From positions 49,977 through 113,976 of the forward strand of contig MEUE01000004.1 in NCBI GenBank assembly GCA_001771585.1: a stretch of 64,000 bases of DNA, in the 5' to 3' direction. Numbering within the stretch: the stretch's first letter is position 1; every line of letters begins with the position of its first letter. A program made the position numbers and the translations under genes. Of the stretch, positions 10,287 through 21,950 are shown one piece after another. The notes below the pieces were generated by a model. That model ran no database searches and had not been told where the DNA came from. It was given only the letters and a program-made list of their open reading frames with translations. This DNA comes from a candidate division WOR-1 bacterium RIFOXYB2_FULL_46_45. GTDB lineage: Bacteria; Margulisbacteria; WOR-1; XYC2-FULL-46-14.

Positions 10287-10948
10287 TGGCGAAGAAAAAA
10301 AAGAAAGCAGGGACAGGCCTTAGACCTGTCCGTTCCAACAAAAAAGGCCTTAGGCCTGTCCAAAAGGCAAAAAAAGTTGATGGAAAACACCCAAAAATAA
10401 AAGGTCCGCAAAGGGTTTTTTTGGCGTTGGGAAGCAATGTCGGCGACCGGGAAGAATATATAGAGCAGGCGGTTTTTTTAATCAGTAAGATTAAGGGGGT
10501 CGAGGTTCTGAAAAGGTCAACCAACCACGAAACCGAACCGGAAGGAGACACCGACCAGCCCTCTTTCATCAACGCCGCCCTTGAGATCAAGACCGAGCTC
10601 CCTCCGCAAAAACTGCTCAACGAATTTACCACCATTGAAAACGCCCTTGGGCGGGAAAGGGAGACCGAATGGGGACCGCGCACAATCGATATTGATCTCC
10701 TTTTCTACGGAAAAATGATTGTAAGCGAAGACAATCTACAGATCCCCCACCCCCTGATCCATGAGCGGACTTTTGTCTTGGAACCGATGAAAGAGATCGC
10801 TCCCGAATTTACCCATCCGGTGCTGGAAAAAACTATTGAAGAACTTTTTGAAGAAAGAAAAGTTGAAAGCGGGCATACATACGATGACGATCTACCGGGA
10901 TTCAAAAAAATCAAAGGGGCCATCTACGACGACTACGAACGTTGGTGA
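10286..10948 (+). CDS. folK: 2-amino-4-hydroxy-6-hydroxymethyldihydropteridine pyrophosphokinase with palindrome-encoded N-terminal extension
   Basis: FLALGSNVGDREEYIEQAV; WGPRTIDIDLLFYG; PHPLIHERTFVLEPM; SD AAGGAGGAG at 10271-10279 before ATG 10286. Confidence 0.95.
   Translation: MAKKKKKAGTGLRPVRSNKKGLRPVQKAKKVDGKHPKIKGPQRVFLALGSNVGDREEYIEQAVFLISKIKGVEVLKRSTNHETEPEGDTDQPSFINAALEIKTELPPQKLLNEFTTIENALGRERETEWGPRTIDIDLLFYGKMIVSEDNLQIPHPLIHERTFVLEPMKEIAPEFTHPVLEKTIEELFEERKVESGHTYDDDLPGFKKIKGAIYDDYERW
10311..10361. repeat. 1.5 copies of GGACAGG palindromic repeat inside folK
   Basis: GGACAGGCCTTAGACCTGTCC (10311-10331) and partial AAGGCCTTAGGCCTGTCC (10344-10361); translated as TGLRPVRSNKKGLRPVQ. 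Confidence 0.8.
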
Positions 10949-11327
10949 GACAAAAAGGCTTGGAAAAGAACTGGCGAAGACCTTAAAAAATCACGACATT
11001 CTAGCTTTGTCCGGAGATCTGGGCGCGGGAAAAACGACGCTGATTCAGGGAATCTGCGAAGGGCTGGGAATTAAAGATTACGTCACCTCCCCTTCTTTTA
11101 CCATTATCAATGAGTACAATGGGAAATTACCCGTCTTCCACATCGACCTTTACCGACTGGAAGAGATTGAAAGCATCAAAGACCTCGGAATCGAAGAATA
11201 TTTTCAAAAAGATGGTATTATTATAATTGAATGGGCGGAGCGGATGTTCGATCTTCTACCCAAAAAAGCGCTAAAAATTAAAATAGAGGTAATTGATGAA
11301 AATACTCGGAATATCGTCCGCGACTAA
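10884..11327 (+). CDS. tsaE: tRNA threonylcarbamoyladenosine biosynthesis ATPase TsaE (ORF opens 10836; likely ATG 10884)
   Basis: LALSGDLGAGKTTLIQGICEGLGI; SPSFTIINEY. Confidence 0.93.
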   Translation: MTIYRDSKKSKGPSTTTTNVGETKRLGKELAKTLKNHDILALSGDLGAGKTTLIQGICEGLGIKDYVTSPSFTIINEYNGKLPVFHIDLYRLEEIESIKDLGIEEYFQKDGIIIIEWAERMFDLLPKKALKIKIEVIDENTRNIVRD

Positions 11328-11874
11328 AACAATCAGTGTTGGCTTGGTGGATCAAGACAAGTTATTGGCCGAACTTACATTCTCAGGCCTTGAAGCTTTT
11401 ACCGAAGACCTGATCGTTTATATAAAAAAGATAATTGATGAATCGGGAGTAAAACCGGAATGTATTGCGGTAACAGAGGGACCGGGAGCGTATTCGGGTC
11501 TGCGCGGCGGGATGGCGACGGCAAAAACATTGGCACAGGTTATGAAAATTCCGGTAGTCGGCGTTTCCACCCTTGAAGCGATTGCTTATAATATGATTGA
11601 TGTTGACGGAACCGTAGCGGCAGTGACCCACGCCAAGTCCGACGATTATAATTTTGCCTTGTTTGGAATAGCAAATAGAGAGATAAAACGACTAACCGAT
11701 GATCTGTTGGTTTCAAAAGACCGGCTTGAAAAAAAACTGGCCCACATCAAAAGATGCGACGGCTTACCACGCGGCAGCTCGGTTGCTTTTCTGGCGCAAG
11801 GGAAAGAAAAGGTTGATCTTCTAAAACTTCACCCCAAATATTCGCATAAGCCGAATATCAGGGAGTATAAATGA
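11296..11874 (+). CDS. tsaB: tRNA threonylcarbamoyladenosine biosynthesis protein TsaB
   Basis: MKILGISSATKTISVGLV; GPGAYSGLRGGMATAK. Confidence 0.92.
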   Translation: MKILGISSATKTISVGLVDQDKLLAELTFSGLEAFTEDLIVYIKKIIDESGVKPECIAVTEGPGAYSGLRGGMATAKTLAQVMKIPVVGVSTLEAIAYNMIDVDGTVAAVTHAKSDDYNFALFGIANREIKRLTDDLLVSKDRLEKKLAHIKRCDGLPRGSSVAFLAQGKEKVDLLKLHPKYSHKPNIREYK

Positions 11875-12293
11875 TCAAAATATTCCTGCTGACAGAAAAG
11901 GAGCTCCCCGAAGTTATCGCGATCGAAAATCTCTCTTTTCCTTTCCCCTGGAAACCGGAACAGTTCAGCAAAAACCTGCCGCAGTTTTATTGCGCTAAAA
12001 TCGACGATAAAGTCGTCGGCTTTATCGGGATAGAAAAAATCCACGATGAAGCGCATATTCTGCACATGGCGGTTGATCCGGCCTTTAGGCGCCAGGGGAT
12101 CGGAAAATTGATGCTTGAGGAAGCGCTAAAAACAGATGCTTCCAAATTTATTCTTGAAGTGCGTGAATCAAACTCCCCCGCCCGCTCGCTTTATGAGAGC
12201 TTCGGATTTAAAGAGGCGTACCGGCGGAAAAAATACTATAATGATAACGACGAAGACGCGCTGGTGATGATTTATGAAAAAAAACCTGCTTGA
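11871..12293 (+). CDS. rimI: Ribosomal protein alanine N-acetyltransferase
   Basis: GNAT fold; VDPAFRRQGIGKLML; SLYESFGF; tsaE-tsaB-rimI order. Confidence 0.92.
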   Translation: MIKIFLLTEKELPEVIAIENLSFPFPWKPEQFSKNLPQFYCAKIDDKVVGFIGIEKIHDEAHILHMAVDPAFRRQGIGKLMLEEALKTDASKFILEVRESNSPARSLYESFGFKEAYRRKKYYNDNDEDALVMIYEKKPA

Positions 12294-14667
12294 AGAATTA
12301 AAAAACCGAATATTGGTTATCGACGGAGCGATGGGTACCATGCTGATGCAAAACGGCATCCGCCCCGACGAAAACTTTGACCTCCAAAACATTAAAAATC
12401 CGGAAATAGTAAAGTCCGTGCATAAGGCCTATGTCGATGCCGGAGCGGATATAATAGAAACGAATACTTTCGGCGCAAACCGCCTAAAAGTCGGCGACAA
12501 AGTAAAAGAGATCAACCAGGTCGCAGTGAAACTGGCAAAGGAGGCCGGAGCACTTTTTGTCTGCGGATCGGTCGGACCTTTGGGAAAACTGCTCCAACCG
12601 TATGGGGAAGTAAGTTTTGATGAGGCCCACAGCATCTTCAAGGAACACATCGCCGCTTTGGCGGAAGCCGGAGCCGATTGCATATCGATTGAAACAATTT
12701 CCGATATACAGGAGATGCGGGCGGCGTTGATCGCGGCCAAAGAAGCAACGACCATCCCGATTATCGCCAGCATGACCTATGAAAAGGACGGCCGGACAAT
12801 TTTTGGAACACCGATTGAAGCGGCGGCGGTAACGCTCGAAGCCCTTGGAGCCGATATTATCTCCCTAAACTGCTCAACCGGACCGGAAGATATGCTGGCC
12901 ATAAGTGCAAAGCTCAAAGCTCAAAGTTCAAAGCCGATCATGGTGATGCCGAACGCCGGAATGCCGGATTTGGTTGACGGGAAAGCGGTCTATAAGATGA
13001 CGCCGGAAACCTTTGCCAAACACGCGGCTAAGTTTGTTGAATTGGGAGTCGCTATTGTGGGCGGTTGTTGCGGTACTTCACCTAAACATATCAAAGAGGT
13101 CGCAAAAACAGTTAAGTCCATGGAACCGCGAATTTATTCGCAGGTTCCACAACCAAATTCAAAATTCTCTTCTAGAACAAAGGTAGTGGAAATAAAAGAA
13201 GGAAAGCTTTTTGTCGTCGGTGAGAGGATCAATCCGACCGGAAGAAAAGCGTTGCGGGAAGAGATAAAAGCGGGAAAGTTCCACACGATCCGGCAGGAGG
13301 CGGTTGAACAGACCAAAGCCCGGGCCGATCTTTTGGATATAAATATCAGCATTCCGATGGGAGACGACGCGGCAATCATGCAAAAAGCGGTGGAGACGGT
13401 CGTCTCCGCCAGCGACCTGCCGCTGTCGATCGATTCACCAAACACAAACGCGATTGAAAGCGGATTGAAAAACTTCCCCGGGCGGGCATTACTCAATTCG
13501 GTAAATGGCAAAAAAGAAAGTTTGGAGAAAGTTCTCCCTCTGGTAAAAAAATACGGGGCAATGGTCATCGGACTCTGCCTTGACGAGAACGGGATCCCCA
13601 AAACCGTGCAGGAGAAAGTTGCAATTGCCAAAAAGATTATCGCAGCGGCGGAAAAACAAGGGATTTCTAAAGATCGGATGTTCATCGATACGCTGGTCAT
13701 GACCGCGGCGGTCTCTGTTGACGAAGCGCTTGAAACGTTAAAAGCTATTCCTGAAGTAAAAAAACTGGGGGTTCGGACAATCCTGGGCGTCAGCAATTGC
13801 TCCCACGGCCTCCCCCACCGGGCAATCGTAAACGGTATTTACCTCAAACTGGCCAGAATTTTTGGACTTGATGCCGGCATCATTGATCCACTCGACCCCG
13901 AAATTAATAAGGCCCTGGCATATACGCCGAAAGAAAACGATAAGGACCGGTTAATTGAGGAATTAAAGAACGAAGTAAAAAAATCTTTCAAACTGCCAAA
14001 AACCGGAACAACCGCGTTAAAAAGCAAAGATATTAAAGCGGACCTGCCGACTATAAAAGAGACAATTATTGAAGGAGACGCGGAATCAACCGTTAATCTG
14101 GTAATCGAGGCGTTAAAATCAATTGAACCGCAAAAAATCATAGATCAGGCGCTTATCCCCGGAATGGAAATCGTCGGCGGCAGGTTCTCCAAAAAAGAAA
14201 TCTTCCTACCCCAGGTCCTCGCTTCCGCGGAAGCGATGAAAAATGGTTTTGAACTCTGCAAAGCCAAGATTCCAAAAGATGAAATAAAAAGCGCGGGAAA
14301 GATCCTTCTGGCGACCGTTGAAGGAGACGTCCACGACATCGGTAAAAATATCGTCAAGATGATGCTGGAAAACAACGGCTTTGAAGCAATTGACCTTGGA
14401 AAAGATGTTCCGGCGAAAAAAATCATTGAAGCCGCGATCAAAGAAAAGCCGGCGGCGATCGCCCTTTCGGCGCTTTTGACCACCACGATGCTGGAGATGA
14501 AGCACGTCAAAGAAGAATTAAAGAAAAACGGGCTCAATATCCCAATCATCGTCGGCGGCGCGGTGGTTACCAACGACTTTGCGGTTGAAATCGGGGCATT
14601 GCACGGAGAGGACGCGGCCTGCGCGGTTACTCTGGCGAAAGAAATCCTTTCTCGATTGCCTTCTTGA
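12274..14667 (+). CDS. metH: Methionine synthase, B12-dependent (Hcy-methyltransferase, pterin-binding, B12-binding; no reactivation domain)
   Basis: IDGAMGTMLMQNG; NCSTGPEDML; VVGERINPTGRKALREEI; TVEGDVHDIGKNIVKMML. Confidence 0.93.
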   Translation: MKKNLLEELKNRILVIDGAMGTMLMQNGIRPDENFDLQNIKNPEIVKSVHKAYVDAGADIIETNTFGANRLKVGDKVKEINQVAVKLAKEAGALFVCGSVGPLGKLLQPYGEVSFDEAHSIFKEHIAALAEAGADCISIETISDIQEMRAALIAAKEATTIPIIASMTYEKDGRTIFGTPIEAAAVTLEALGADIISLNCSTGPEDMLAISAKLKAQSSKPIMVMPNAGMPDLVDGKAVYKMTPETFAKHAAKFVELGVAIVGGCCGTSPKHIKEVAKTVKSMEPRIYSQVPQPNSKFSSRTKVVEIKEGKLFVVGERINPTGRKALREEIKAGKFHTIRQEAVEQTKARADLLDINISIPMGDDAAIMQKAVETVVSASDLPLSIDSPNTNAIESGLKNFPGRALLNSVNGKKESLEKVLPLVKKYGAMVIGLCLDENGIPKTVQEKVAIAKKIIAAAEKQGISKDRMFIDTLVMTAAVSVDEALETLKAIPEVKKLGVRTILGVSNCSHGLPHRAIVNGIYLKLARIFGLDAGIIDPLDPEINKALAYTPKENDKDRLIEELKNEVKKSFKLPKTGTTALKSKDIKADLPTIKETIIEGDAESTVNLVIEALKSIEPQKIIDQALIPGMEIVGGRFSKKEIFLPQVLASAEAMKNGFELCKAKIPKDEIKSAGKILLATVEGDVHDIGKNIVKMMLENNGFEAIDLGKDVPAKKIIEAAIKEKPAAIALSALLTTTMLEMKHVKEELKKNGLNIPIIVGGAVVTNDFAVEIGALHGEDAACAVTLAKEILSRLPS

Positions 14668-15061
14668 CGTTGTCGTCAAAATCGACAAAGACACTCTTGA
14701 TCGTCTTATCTTTATTTAACACAAAAGTGGTCGGGATCACCAAAATCTGATATTTCTCCGGTGAAACCAGATCGAAGTCCCGCACAACCGGAAAAGGGGC
14801 AGATAAAACCTCCGAATCTTCGTCCAGGGAGACCGCGGTTATTTCTATCCCCTTCTTCTTAAGTTTTTCATAAAGAGCCGAAAGGGCCGCCATCTCTTTC
14901 TGGCACGGTTCCGACCAGGAGGCGAAGAAGAATACAATTTGCGGCTTCGGCGCTAATTTAAAGAAGGTGACCGGGAATTCCCTCCCGATCTTTACTTCTG
15001 CAAAAGAGGTCGTACAGCAAGTAATGAGCAAGATAAAAAAAGCCAAGGATAATCTTTTCAT
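14627..15061 (-). CDS. TlpA-like thioredoxin-fold lipoprotein/secreted protein
   Basis: Signal peptide with lipobox-like Cys; FFASWSEPCQKEMAALSALYEKLKKKGIEITAVSLD. Confidence 0.85.
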   Translation of the reverse strand: MKRLSLAFFILLITCCTTSFAEVKIGREFPVTFFKLAPKPQIVFFFASWSEPCQKEMAALSALYEKLKKKGIEITAVSLDEDSEVLSAPFPVVRDFDLVSPEKYQILVIPTTFVLNKDKTIKSVFVDFDDNVKKAIEKGFLSPE

Positions 15062-15078
15062 ATCTTTGATTTCTAATT

Positions 15079-16977
15079 CTAGTCCCGATTTTTCCCAAAG
15101 TCAACAGTAAAAGTGGTTCCTTCGCCGATTTTACTCCGCACCGAAATTTGAGCGGAGTGTTCCTCCAAAATCTTGCGGACCATAAAAAGCCCCATCCCCA
15201 CCCCGTCTTCCCTAAAACTGACAAAAGGGCTAAAGAGGCGGGGGAGCCGCTCTTCCGCGATCCCGCAGCCGGTATCGATGATCCGGACACGATTGGGAGA
15301 GACGGTCTCAATCGTCAGAGTCCCTCCTTCCAACATGGCCTGGCCGGCATTCTGGATTAGATTAAAAAAGGCCTGATAAAGCATATTGTAATCTCCCCAC
15401 ACCATTGTCAGCTCCGAAAATTTTGTGTCCACTGTTATTTTTTTACTCTTAAGCGACGGAAGGACAAAGCCGGCCACATCGAGCAATAAACGATTTAGGT
15501 CCACTTCGGCTTTTTTTAGCGCCGGCGCCTTTCCGATCTTAAGCAAAGCATCGATCGTATTGTTGATCCGATCAATCTGGTCGGGAACAATTTTTACAAA
15601 ATTTTCCACATATTCCGGATCGTTTATGTTGAGCGGCATAACCTGGGTCAAACCCTTGATCACCGCCAAAGGATTTTTGATCTCATGCGCCATCCCGGCG
15701 GCCAGGGTCCCCAAGCTGGCCAGGTTGCTGGCTTGATAAAGCATCCTTTTGTCTTCCACCAATTCTTCCAATAAAAAAGCGTTTTTAAGCGCCGCCGCCG
15801 CCGGATTGATAAAGGCCTGCAAAAGTTCAAGATCATAAAGAGAAAACTGCTCCCCCGAAAGTTTCCCTTTCACGGCCAGAACCGCCAGCTTTTCATTCTC
15901 AAAATAGATCGGCAGAAGGATTTCGTCTTTTTCACCGCCGTCACCAAGCTGTCTCATCCGACTGTCCCAAAAAATATTCAGCTTTGTATCTCGGATATAC
16001 AATACGGCGTCTTTTATCCTGAGAACCTCCTTTATCTCCCTGATTATAAAAACGGAAAGCTCTTTAATGTTTATGATCCCGGCAATTTTTTTGGAAAAAG
16101 CAACCAGCGCCGCCTCCCGGTCGATCTTCTCCCTGTAAAAAATCCGGTCGACCGCATCCTGCACCTTGTTCCTCAACGGCTGAAAAAGCAGGATAAAAAA
16201 TAAAATGGCCAAAAATTGGACCATAAAATAATTCAACCCGGCCAGACCGGAGAAAAAATCCCTAAAAATTACAAAAACAAAAAAATAGAGACAGGTTAAA
16301 AGCAGGGTCAAAAGGGAATAGATCATACCGCCGCGGATAACAAAAGTGATATCGAGCAGCTGATGTTTGACAATCGCGTAAGCGGCAATTAAAGAATAAA
16401 GCGGGACTAGGGCGTAGCCGATCGGCTCCAGCCCCGGATAAAAATTTGAAACAAAAACCAAACTCCCCCCGCCAAAACCGGCCACCGAAGCAAGCATCAA
16501 ATAACGGGCTTGGTTTTTCAGAATCAATTCGGAGTTTTGTGAGGCCCGGTAAAAATTATAAAAACCGAGCGCAATTAATGACATGAAGTACAAAGCAAAA
16601 ACGGCGTAAAACGGTCCGGGGACGATCCCCTGCCCCTCTCTCAAATGCGACACCATCAGTGGTGAAAAGGAGAGTAAAAACATCAGCAGGGCCAAAAAAT
16701 AGACGCTCTTTTTTTTAATCGGCTCCCGGCCGGTAAAAACGATTGAAAAATGAAAATAGATGGTGGGGATAAAGACGGCAAAAGCGATCGAGGCCCGCAT
16801 CAGGAAAATTGAAGCAAAAACCCAGGACAAAAATTTCGCTCCGGCCCAGGCGGCGACGGCAAACGAATATAAGGCAAAAAGCAGGTTGAGGGTCTTTCTT
16901 CCCTGAAAAAGGATAAAGAAGGCCAGGATCACGCTCAAAAAGACGGTCGTCAGGTTAGACAGGTAATAGTAGTTCAC
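15079..16977 (-). CDS. Membrane histidine kinase (multi-TM sensor, GAF-like, HisKA, HATPase_c)
   Basis: MAHEIKNPLAVIKGL; FFNLIQNAGQAM; DTGCGIAEERLPRLFSPFVS; GVGMGLFMVRKIL. Confidence 0.94.
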   Translation of the reverse strand: MNYYYLSNLTTVFLSVILAFFILFQGRKTLNLLFALYSFAVAAWAGAKFLSWVFASIFLMRASIAFAVFIPTIYFHFSIVFTGREPIKKKSVYFLALLMFLLSFSPLMVSHLREGQGIVPGPFYAVFALYFMSLIALGFYNFYRASQNSELILKNQARYLMLASVAGFGGGSLVFVSNFYPGLEPIGYALVPLYSLIAAYAIVKHQLLDITFVIRGGMIYSLLTLLLTCLYFFVFVIFRDFFSGLAGLNYFMVQFLAILFFILLFQPLRNKVQDAVDRIFYREKIDREAALVAFSKKIAGIINIKELSVFIIREIKEVLRIKDAVLYIRDTKLNIFWDSRMRQLGDGGEKDEILLPIYFENEKLAVLAVKGKLSGEQFSLYDLELLQAFINPAAAALKNAFLLEELVEDKRMLYQASNLASLGTLAAGMAHEIKNPLAVIKGLTQVMPLNINDPEYVENFVKIVPDQIDRINNTIDALLKIGKAPALKKAEVDLNRLLLDVAGFVLPSLKSKKITVDTKFSELTMVWGDYNMLYQAFFNLIQNAGQAMLEGGTLTIETVSPNRVRIIDTGCGIAEERLPRLFSPFVSFREDGVGMGLFMVRKILEEHSAQISVRSKIGEGTTFTVDFGKNRD

Positions 16978-17073
16978 AAAACTAATTACTCATACTTAAA
17001 CATCTTTTTCCCTAATTCTTCTCCTTCATTCTTATCCTTAAATTTTACGCGAGGATAAGAAGAAGAATTAAGG

Positions 17074-17099
17074 GTAAATTTTACTGGCGTAAAATTTAC
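17074..17099. repeat. Perfect 11-bp inverted repeat abutting the 3' end of tRNA-Tyr
   Basis: GTAAATTTTAC (17074-17084) tggc GTAAAATTTAC (17089-17099). Confidence 0.8.
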
Positions 17100-17182
17100 T
17101 GGAGGGGGAAGGATTTGAACCTTCGAAGGCATAAGCCGCCTGATTTACAGTCAGGTGCATTTGACCGCTTTGCTACCCCTCC
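17100..17182 (-). tRNA. tRNA-Tyr (GTA)
   Basis: Reverse complement GGAGGGGTAGCAAAGCGG...CTGACTGTAAATCAG...long variable arm...GGTTCAAATCCTTCCCCCTCCA. Confidence 0.96.
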
Positions 17183-17183
17183 G

Positions 17184-17227
17184 GATCAGAAAATCAGAAT
17201 ACCAGAATATCAGAATATCAGGATATT
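17184..17227 (-). repeat. 8-bp-period tandem array (CTGATATT consensus in tRNA sense) upstream of tRNA-Tyr
   Basis: Plus strand GATCAGA AAATCAGA ATACCAGA ATATCAGA ATATCAGG ATATTGG. Confidence 0.75.
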
Positions 17228-17243
17228 GGTAAATACAAAATAA

Positions 17244-17705
17244 TTATACCATACGCTGGCGGACCACCTCAAACATCGCGATGCCGGCGGCGACGGAGGC
17301 ATTGAGGGAAGTAATTTTACCTTTGAGCGGAATATTGACCAAATAATCGCAGCGCTCTTTGACCAGATGCGAAATCCCCTTCCCTTCACTCCCGATCACC
17401 AGCGCCAGGGGAAGATTCAAATCGGCCTTCGTATATTCAATACTGCCGCTGGATTCAAGACCTACAACCGTAACGCCGTCATTCTGCAAGGCGCGGATCG
17501 CTTCGGCAATGTTGGGGACCTTCCTGATTTTGACAATGTTGGCGGCCCCGGTTGAAACCTTAACCACCGTCTCGGTGACCTGAACCTGGCGCACTTTGCG
17601 GATTATAACTTCGGTAACACCTGCACACTCTGCCGTGCGCAAAATTGCGCCGAAGTTATGCGGGTCTTCTATGCCATCCAGAACTAAGATAAAAGGATTT
17701 GCCAT
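17244..17705 (-). CDS. SpoU/TrmH-family rRNA methyltransferase (SPOUT domain only)
   Basis: LVLDGIEDPHNFGAILRTAECAGV; ALVIGSEGKGIS; IPLKGKITSLNASVAAGIAMFE. Confidence 0.92.
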   Translation of the reverse strand: MANPFILVLDGIEDPHNFGAILRTAECAGVTEVIIRKVRQVQVTETVVKVSTGAANIVKIRKVPNIAEAIRALQNDGVTVVGLESSGSIEYTKADLNLPLALVIGSEGKGISHLVKERCDYLVNIPLKGKITSLNASVAAGIAMFEVVRQRMV

Positions 17706-17788
17706 TACAGATAAATAGTAGCATATAAAATTTTGGATAACAATTTGTCTTACTCTCCCCTTATTTCTTATGCTAAAATAAAAACATT

Positions 17789-18084
17789 ATGGTTGAACAA
17801 ATCCTGTCAAAGGTCAAGAGGATCGAGGAACAAGCGGAAGCGATCGTAAAACAAGCCAAGAATAAAGCGGCGCTGGAGCATATAAAACTCCGGGAACGGC
17901 AGGAGGCCGAAAGCTCCGCCGCCGAGAAACAATTGCGGGAAGAAGGAAAAAAACTGCTGGAAGAAGAGGCCGAACGGCTAAAAAAACAGGCGCGCGAAAT
18001 CATAGCTCTGGGAGAACTGGAAACAGAACGGATACGGGAGAAGGCCGCCCCAAAAATTTCTCAAGCCAAAAAGGAAATCCTTAA

Positions 18085-18094
<10 letters not shown>
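17789..18094 (+). CDS. V-type ATPase subunit H-like (coiled coil)
   Basis: Lys/Glu-rich coiled coil at start of V-ATPase operon. Confidence 0.75.
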
Positions 18095-20498
<2,404 letters not shown>

Positions 20499-20506
20499 GG
20501 AACACT

Positions 20507-20860
20507 ATGGGAATAGGAGAAATAGAAAAAAAGATTTTGGAACAGGCCGGTAAAGAAGCGGCAAAAATTGAAGCGGAAGCGGGAGAAGCACTCGCCCGAT
20601 TAAATGAAGCCCATCGCAAAAAACTGGAAGAGATGAAGGCGGACGCGGCCAAAGAAAACCGCGTAAAGATTAAGGCGCTGGCGCATTCTGTTCTGGTGCC
20701 GGCGAGGTTAAGCGCCAAACGCGCCCTGCTTGAAGAAAAACAAAAAATCATGGGAGCGATTTACCTCGAGATCGGGGAAGAGAAAAAAATTGGCCGAGCC
20801 GAACTCAACCTCATAAGAGAAAAAAGCGAAATTAAAGCGGCGGAGATACTCTTTCGTTGA
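20507..20860 (+). CDS. atpE: V-type ATP synthase subunit E
   Basis: Position in operon; short coiled-coil E-like protein. Confidence 0.75.
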   Translation: MGIGEIEKKILEQAGKEAAKIEAEAGEALARLNEAHRKKLEEMKADAAKENRVKIKALAHSVLVPARLSAKRALLEEKQKIMGAIYLEIGEEKKIGRAELNLIREKSEIKAAEILFR

Positions 20861-21627
20861 AAACAACCGAACAATATCATTACGGCGTCGGCAGGGTAAG
20901 AAGCCTGGAAGCACGACTTTTGACTTCGGCGCAATTGGAGCGCATGTCGCAGGCGGAAAGTTTTGAGGCCGCGCTGGCGGTGCTGGCGGAAACGCCTTAC
21001 TCCGAAACGCTGACCGAATTAAAACAGGCGTTTGATCCCGAAGAGCTGTACCAGCTTGAATGGATGAAACTTAAAAAATTGCTCCGGGGTCTTTCTCTGG
21101 GACACCCTTTTATTGCGGCCTTGTTAAACAAACCGGCCGGCAGCGACACGAAACTTGAACAGGAATACTACGGCCGTTTGAAAAAAGCCGGCCGAGCCAC
21201 CGGATCCGCTTTAATTTATAACTGGATCCTGTTTCGGATCGACCTGATCAATTTAAAAACGCTCCTGCGCCTGCGGGAACAAAAAAAAGAAAAAGAGGCC
21301 TTTTTAAAATCCATGTTGGAGCCGGGCTCAATTGATCGGGAGACCCTGCTTGGTCTTTTTGATAAAAGCGAAGCCGAGCTCGCGGCCCAACTGGCCTACA
21401 CCAACTATGCGCCGGACATAACCAAGGCCCTGGCAAGCCGTAAGCTCGATGATTTTTGCGTCGGCCGGCTCAAACGGGCAAAATATCTTAATTCGGGGTT
21501 GGAACCGCTGGTCGGTTTTTACCTGGCAAAAGAAAGTGAGTTGAGAGCGATCCGCTTCCTGTTGATCGGAAAAAAGAATTTTATCGGGAGCGAAGATCTT
21601 TCTTCCAGAATAGGAACGGTTTACTAG
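20857..21627 (+). CDS. atpC: V-type ATP synthase subunit C
   Basis: V-ATPase subunit C/d family pattern (YGVGRVRSLEARLLT...EYYGRLK...FYLAKESELRAIRFLLIGK); TTG start. Confidence 0.88.
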   Translation: MKTTEQYHYGVGRVRSLEARLLTSAQLERMSQAESFEAALAVLAETPYSETLTELKQAFDPEELYQLEWMKLKKLLRGLSLGHPFIAALLNKPAGSDTKLEQEYYGRLKKAGRATGSALIYNWILFRIDLINLKTLLRLREQKKEKEAFLKSMLEPGSIDRETLLGLFDKSEAELAAQLAYTNYAPDITKALASRKLDDFCVGRLKRAKYLNSGLEPLVGFYLAKESELRAIRFLLIGKKNFIGSEDLSSRIGTVY

Positions 21628-21629
21628 CT

Positions 21630-21950
21630 ATGCAAAAAATTAAACTGATCGGACCAAAATTCCTTTGCGCGCCGCTGGCTCTGCTGGGGATGGAAATACA
21701 TCCGGCGGAAAGCGAGGCCGAAACCCGGCACAAGCTGGCTTCTATCGCCAAAACCGGAGAAGCCGCGCTGGTTTTTATTTTTGAAAGACAGGCGGCCAAT
21801 TTAAAAGATGAGATCGAACAATTAAACCAAAGGCCCGAGCTGACGGTGGCCTTGCTGCCGGACAATCGCGGCCAAACCGGTCTGGCGGCCGAACGGATCA
21901 ACAAGCTGGTCAGGCACGCGATCGGAGTTGAAATAACAGGGAGGGAATAA
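21630..21950 (+). CDS. atpF: V-type ATP synthase subunit F
   Basis: Position; GTG-like F fold, ...INKLVRHAIGVEI terminal motif. Confidence 0.85.
   Translation: MQKIKLIGPKFLCAPLALLGMEIHPAESEAETRHKLASIAKTGEAALVFIFERQAANLKDEIEQLNQRPELTVALLPDNRGQTGLAAERINKLVRHAIGVEITGRE

Noticed and set aside
13134-13796. 220-aa minus-strand ORF
   Set aside because: Antisense shadow of metH (Ser-rich, no motif).
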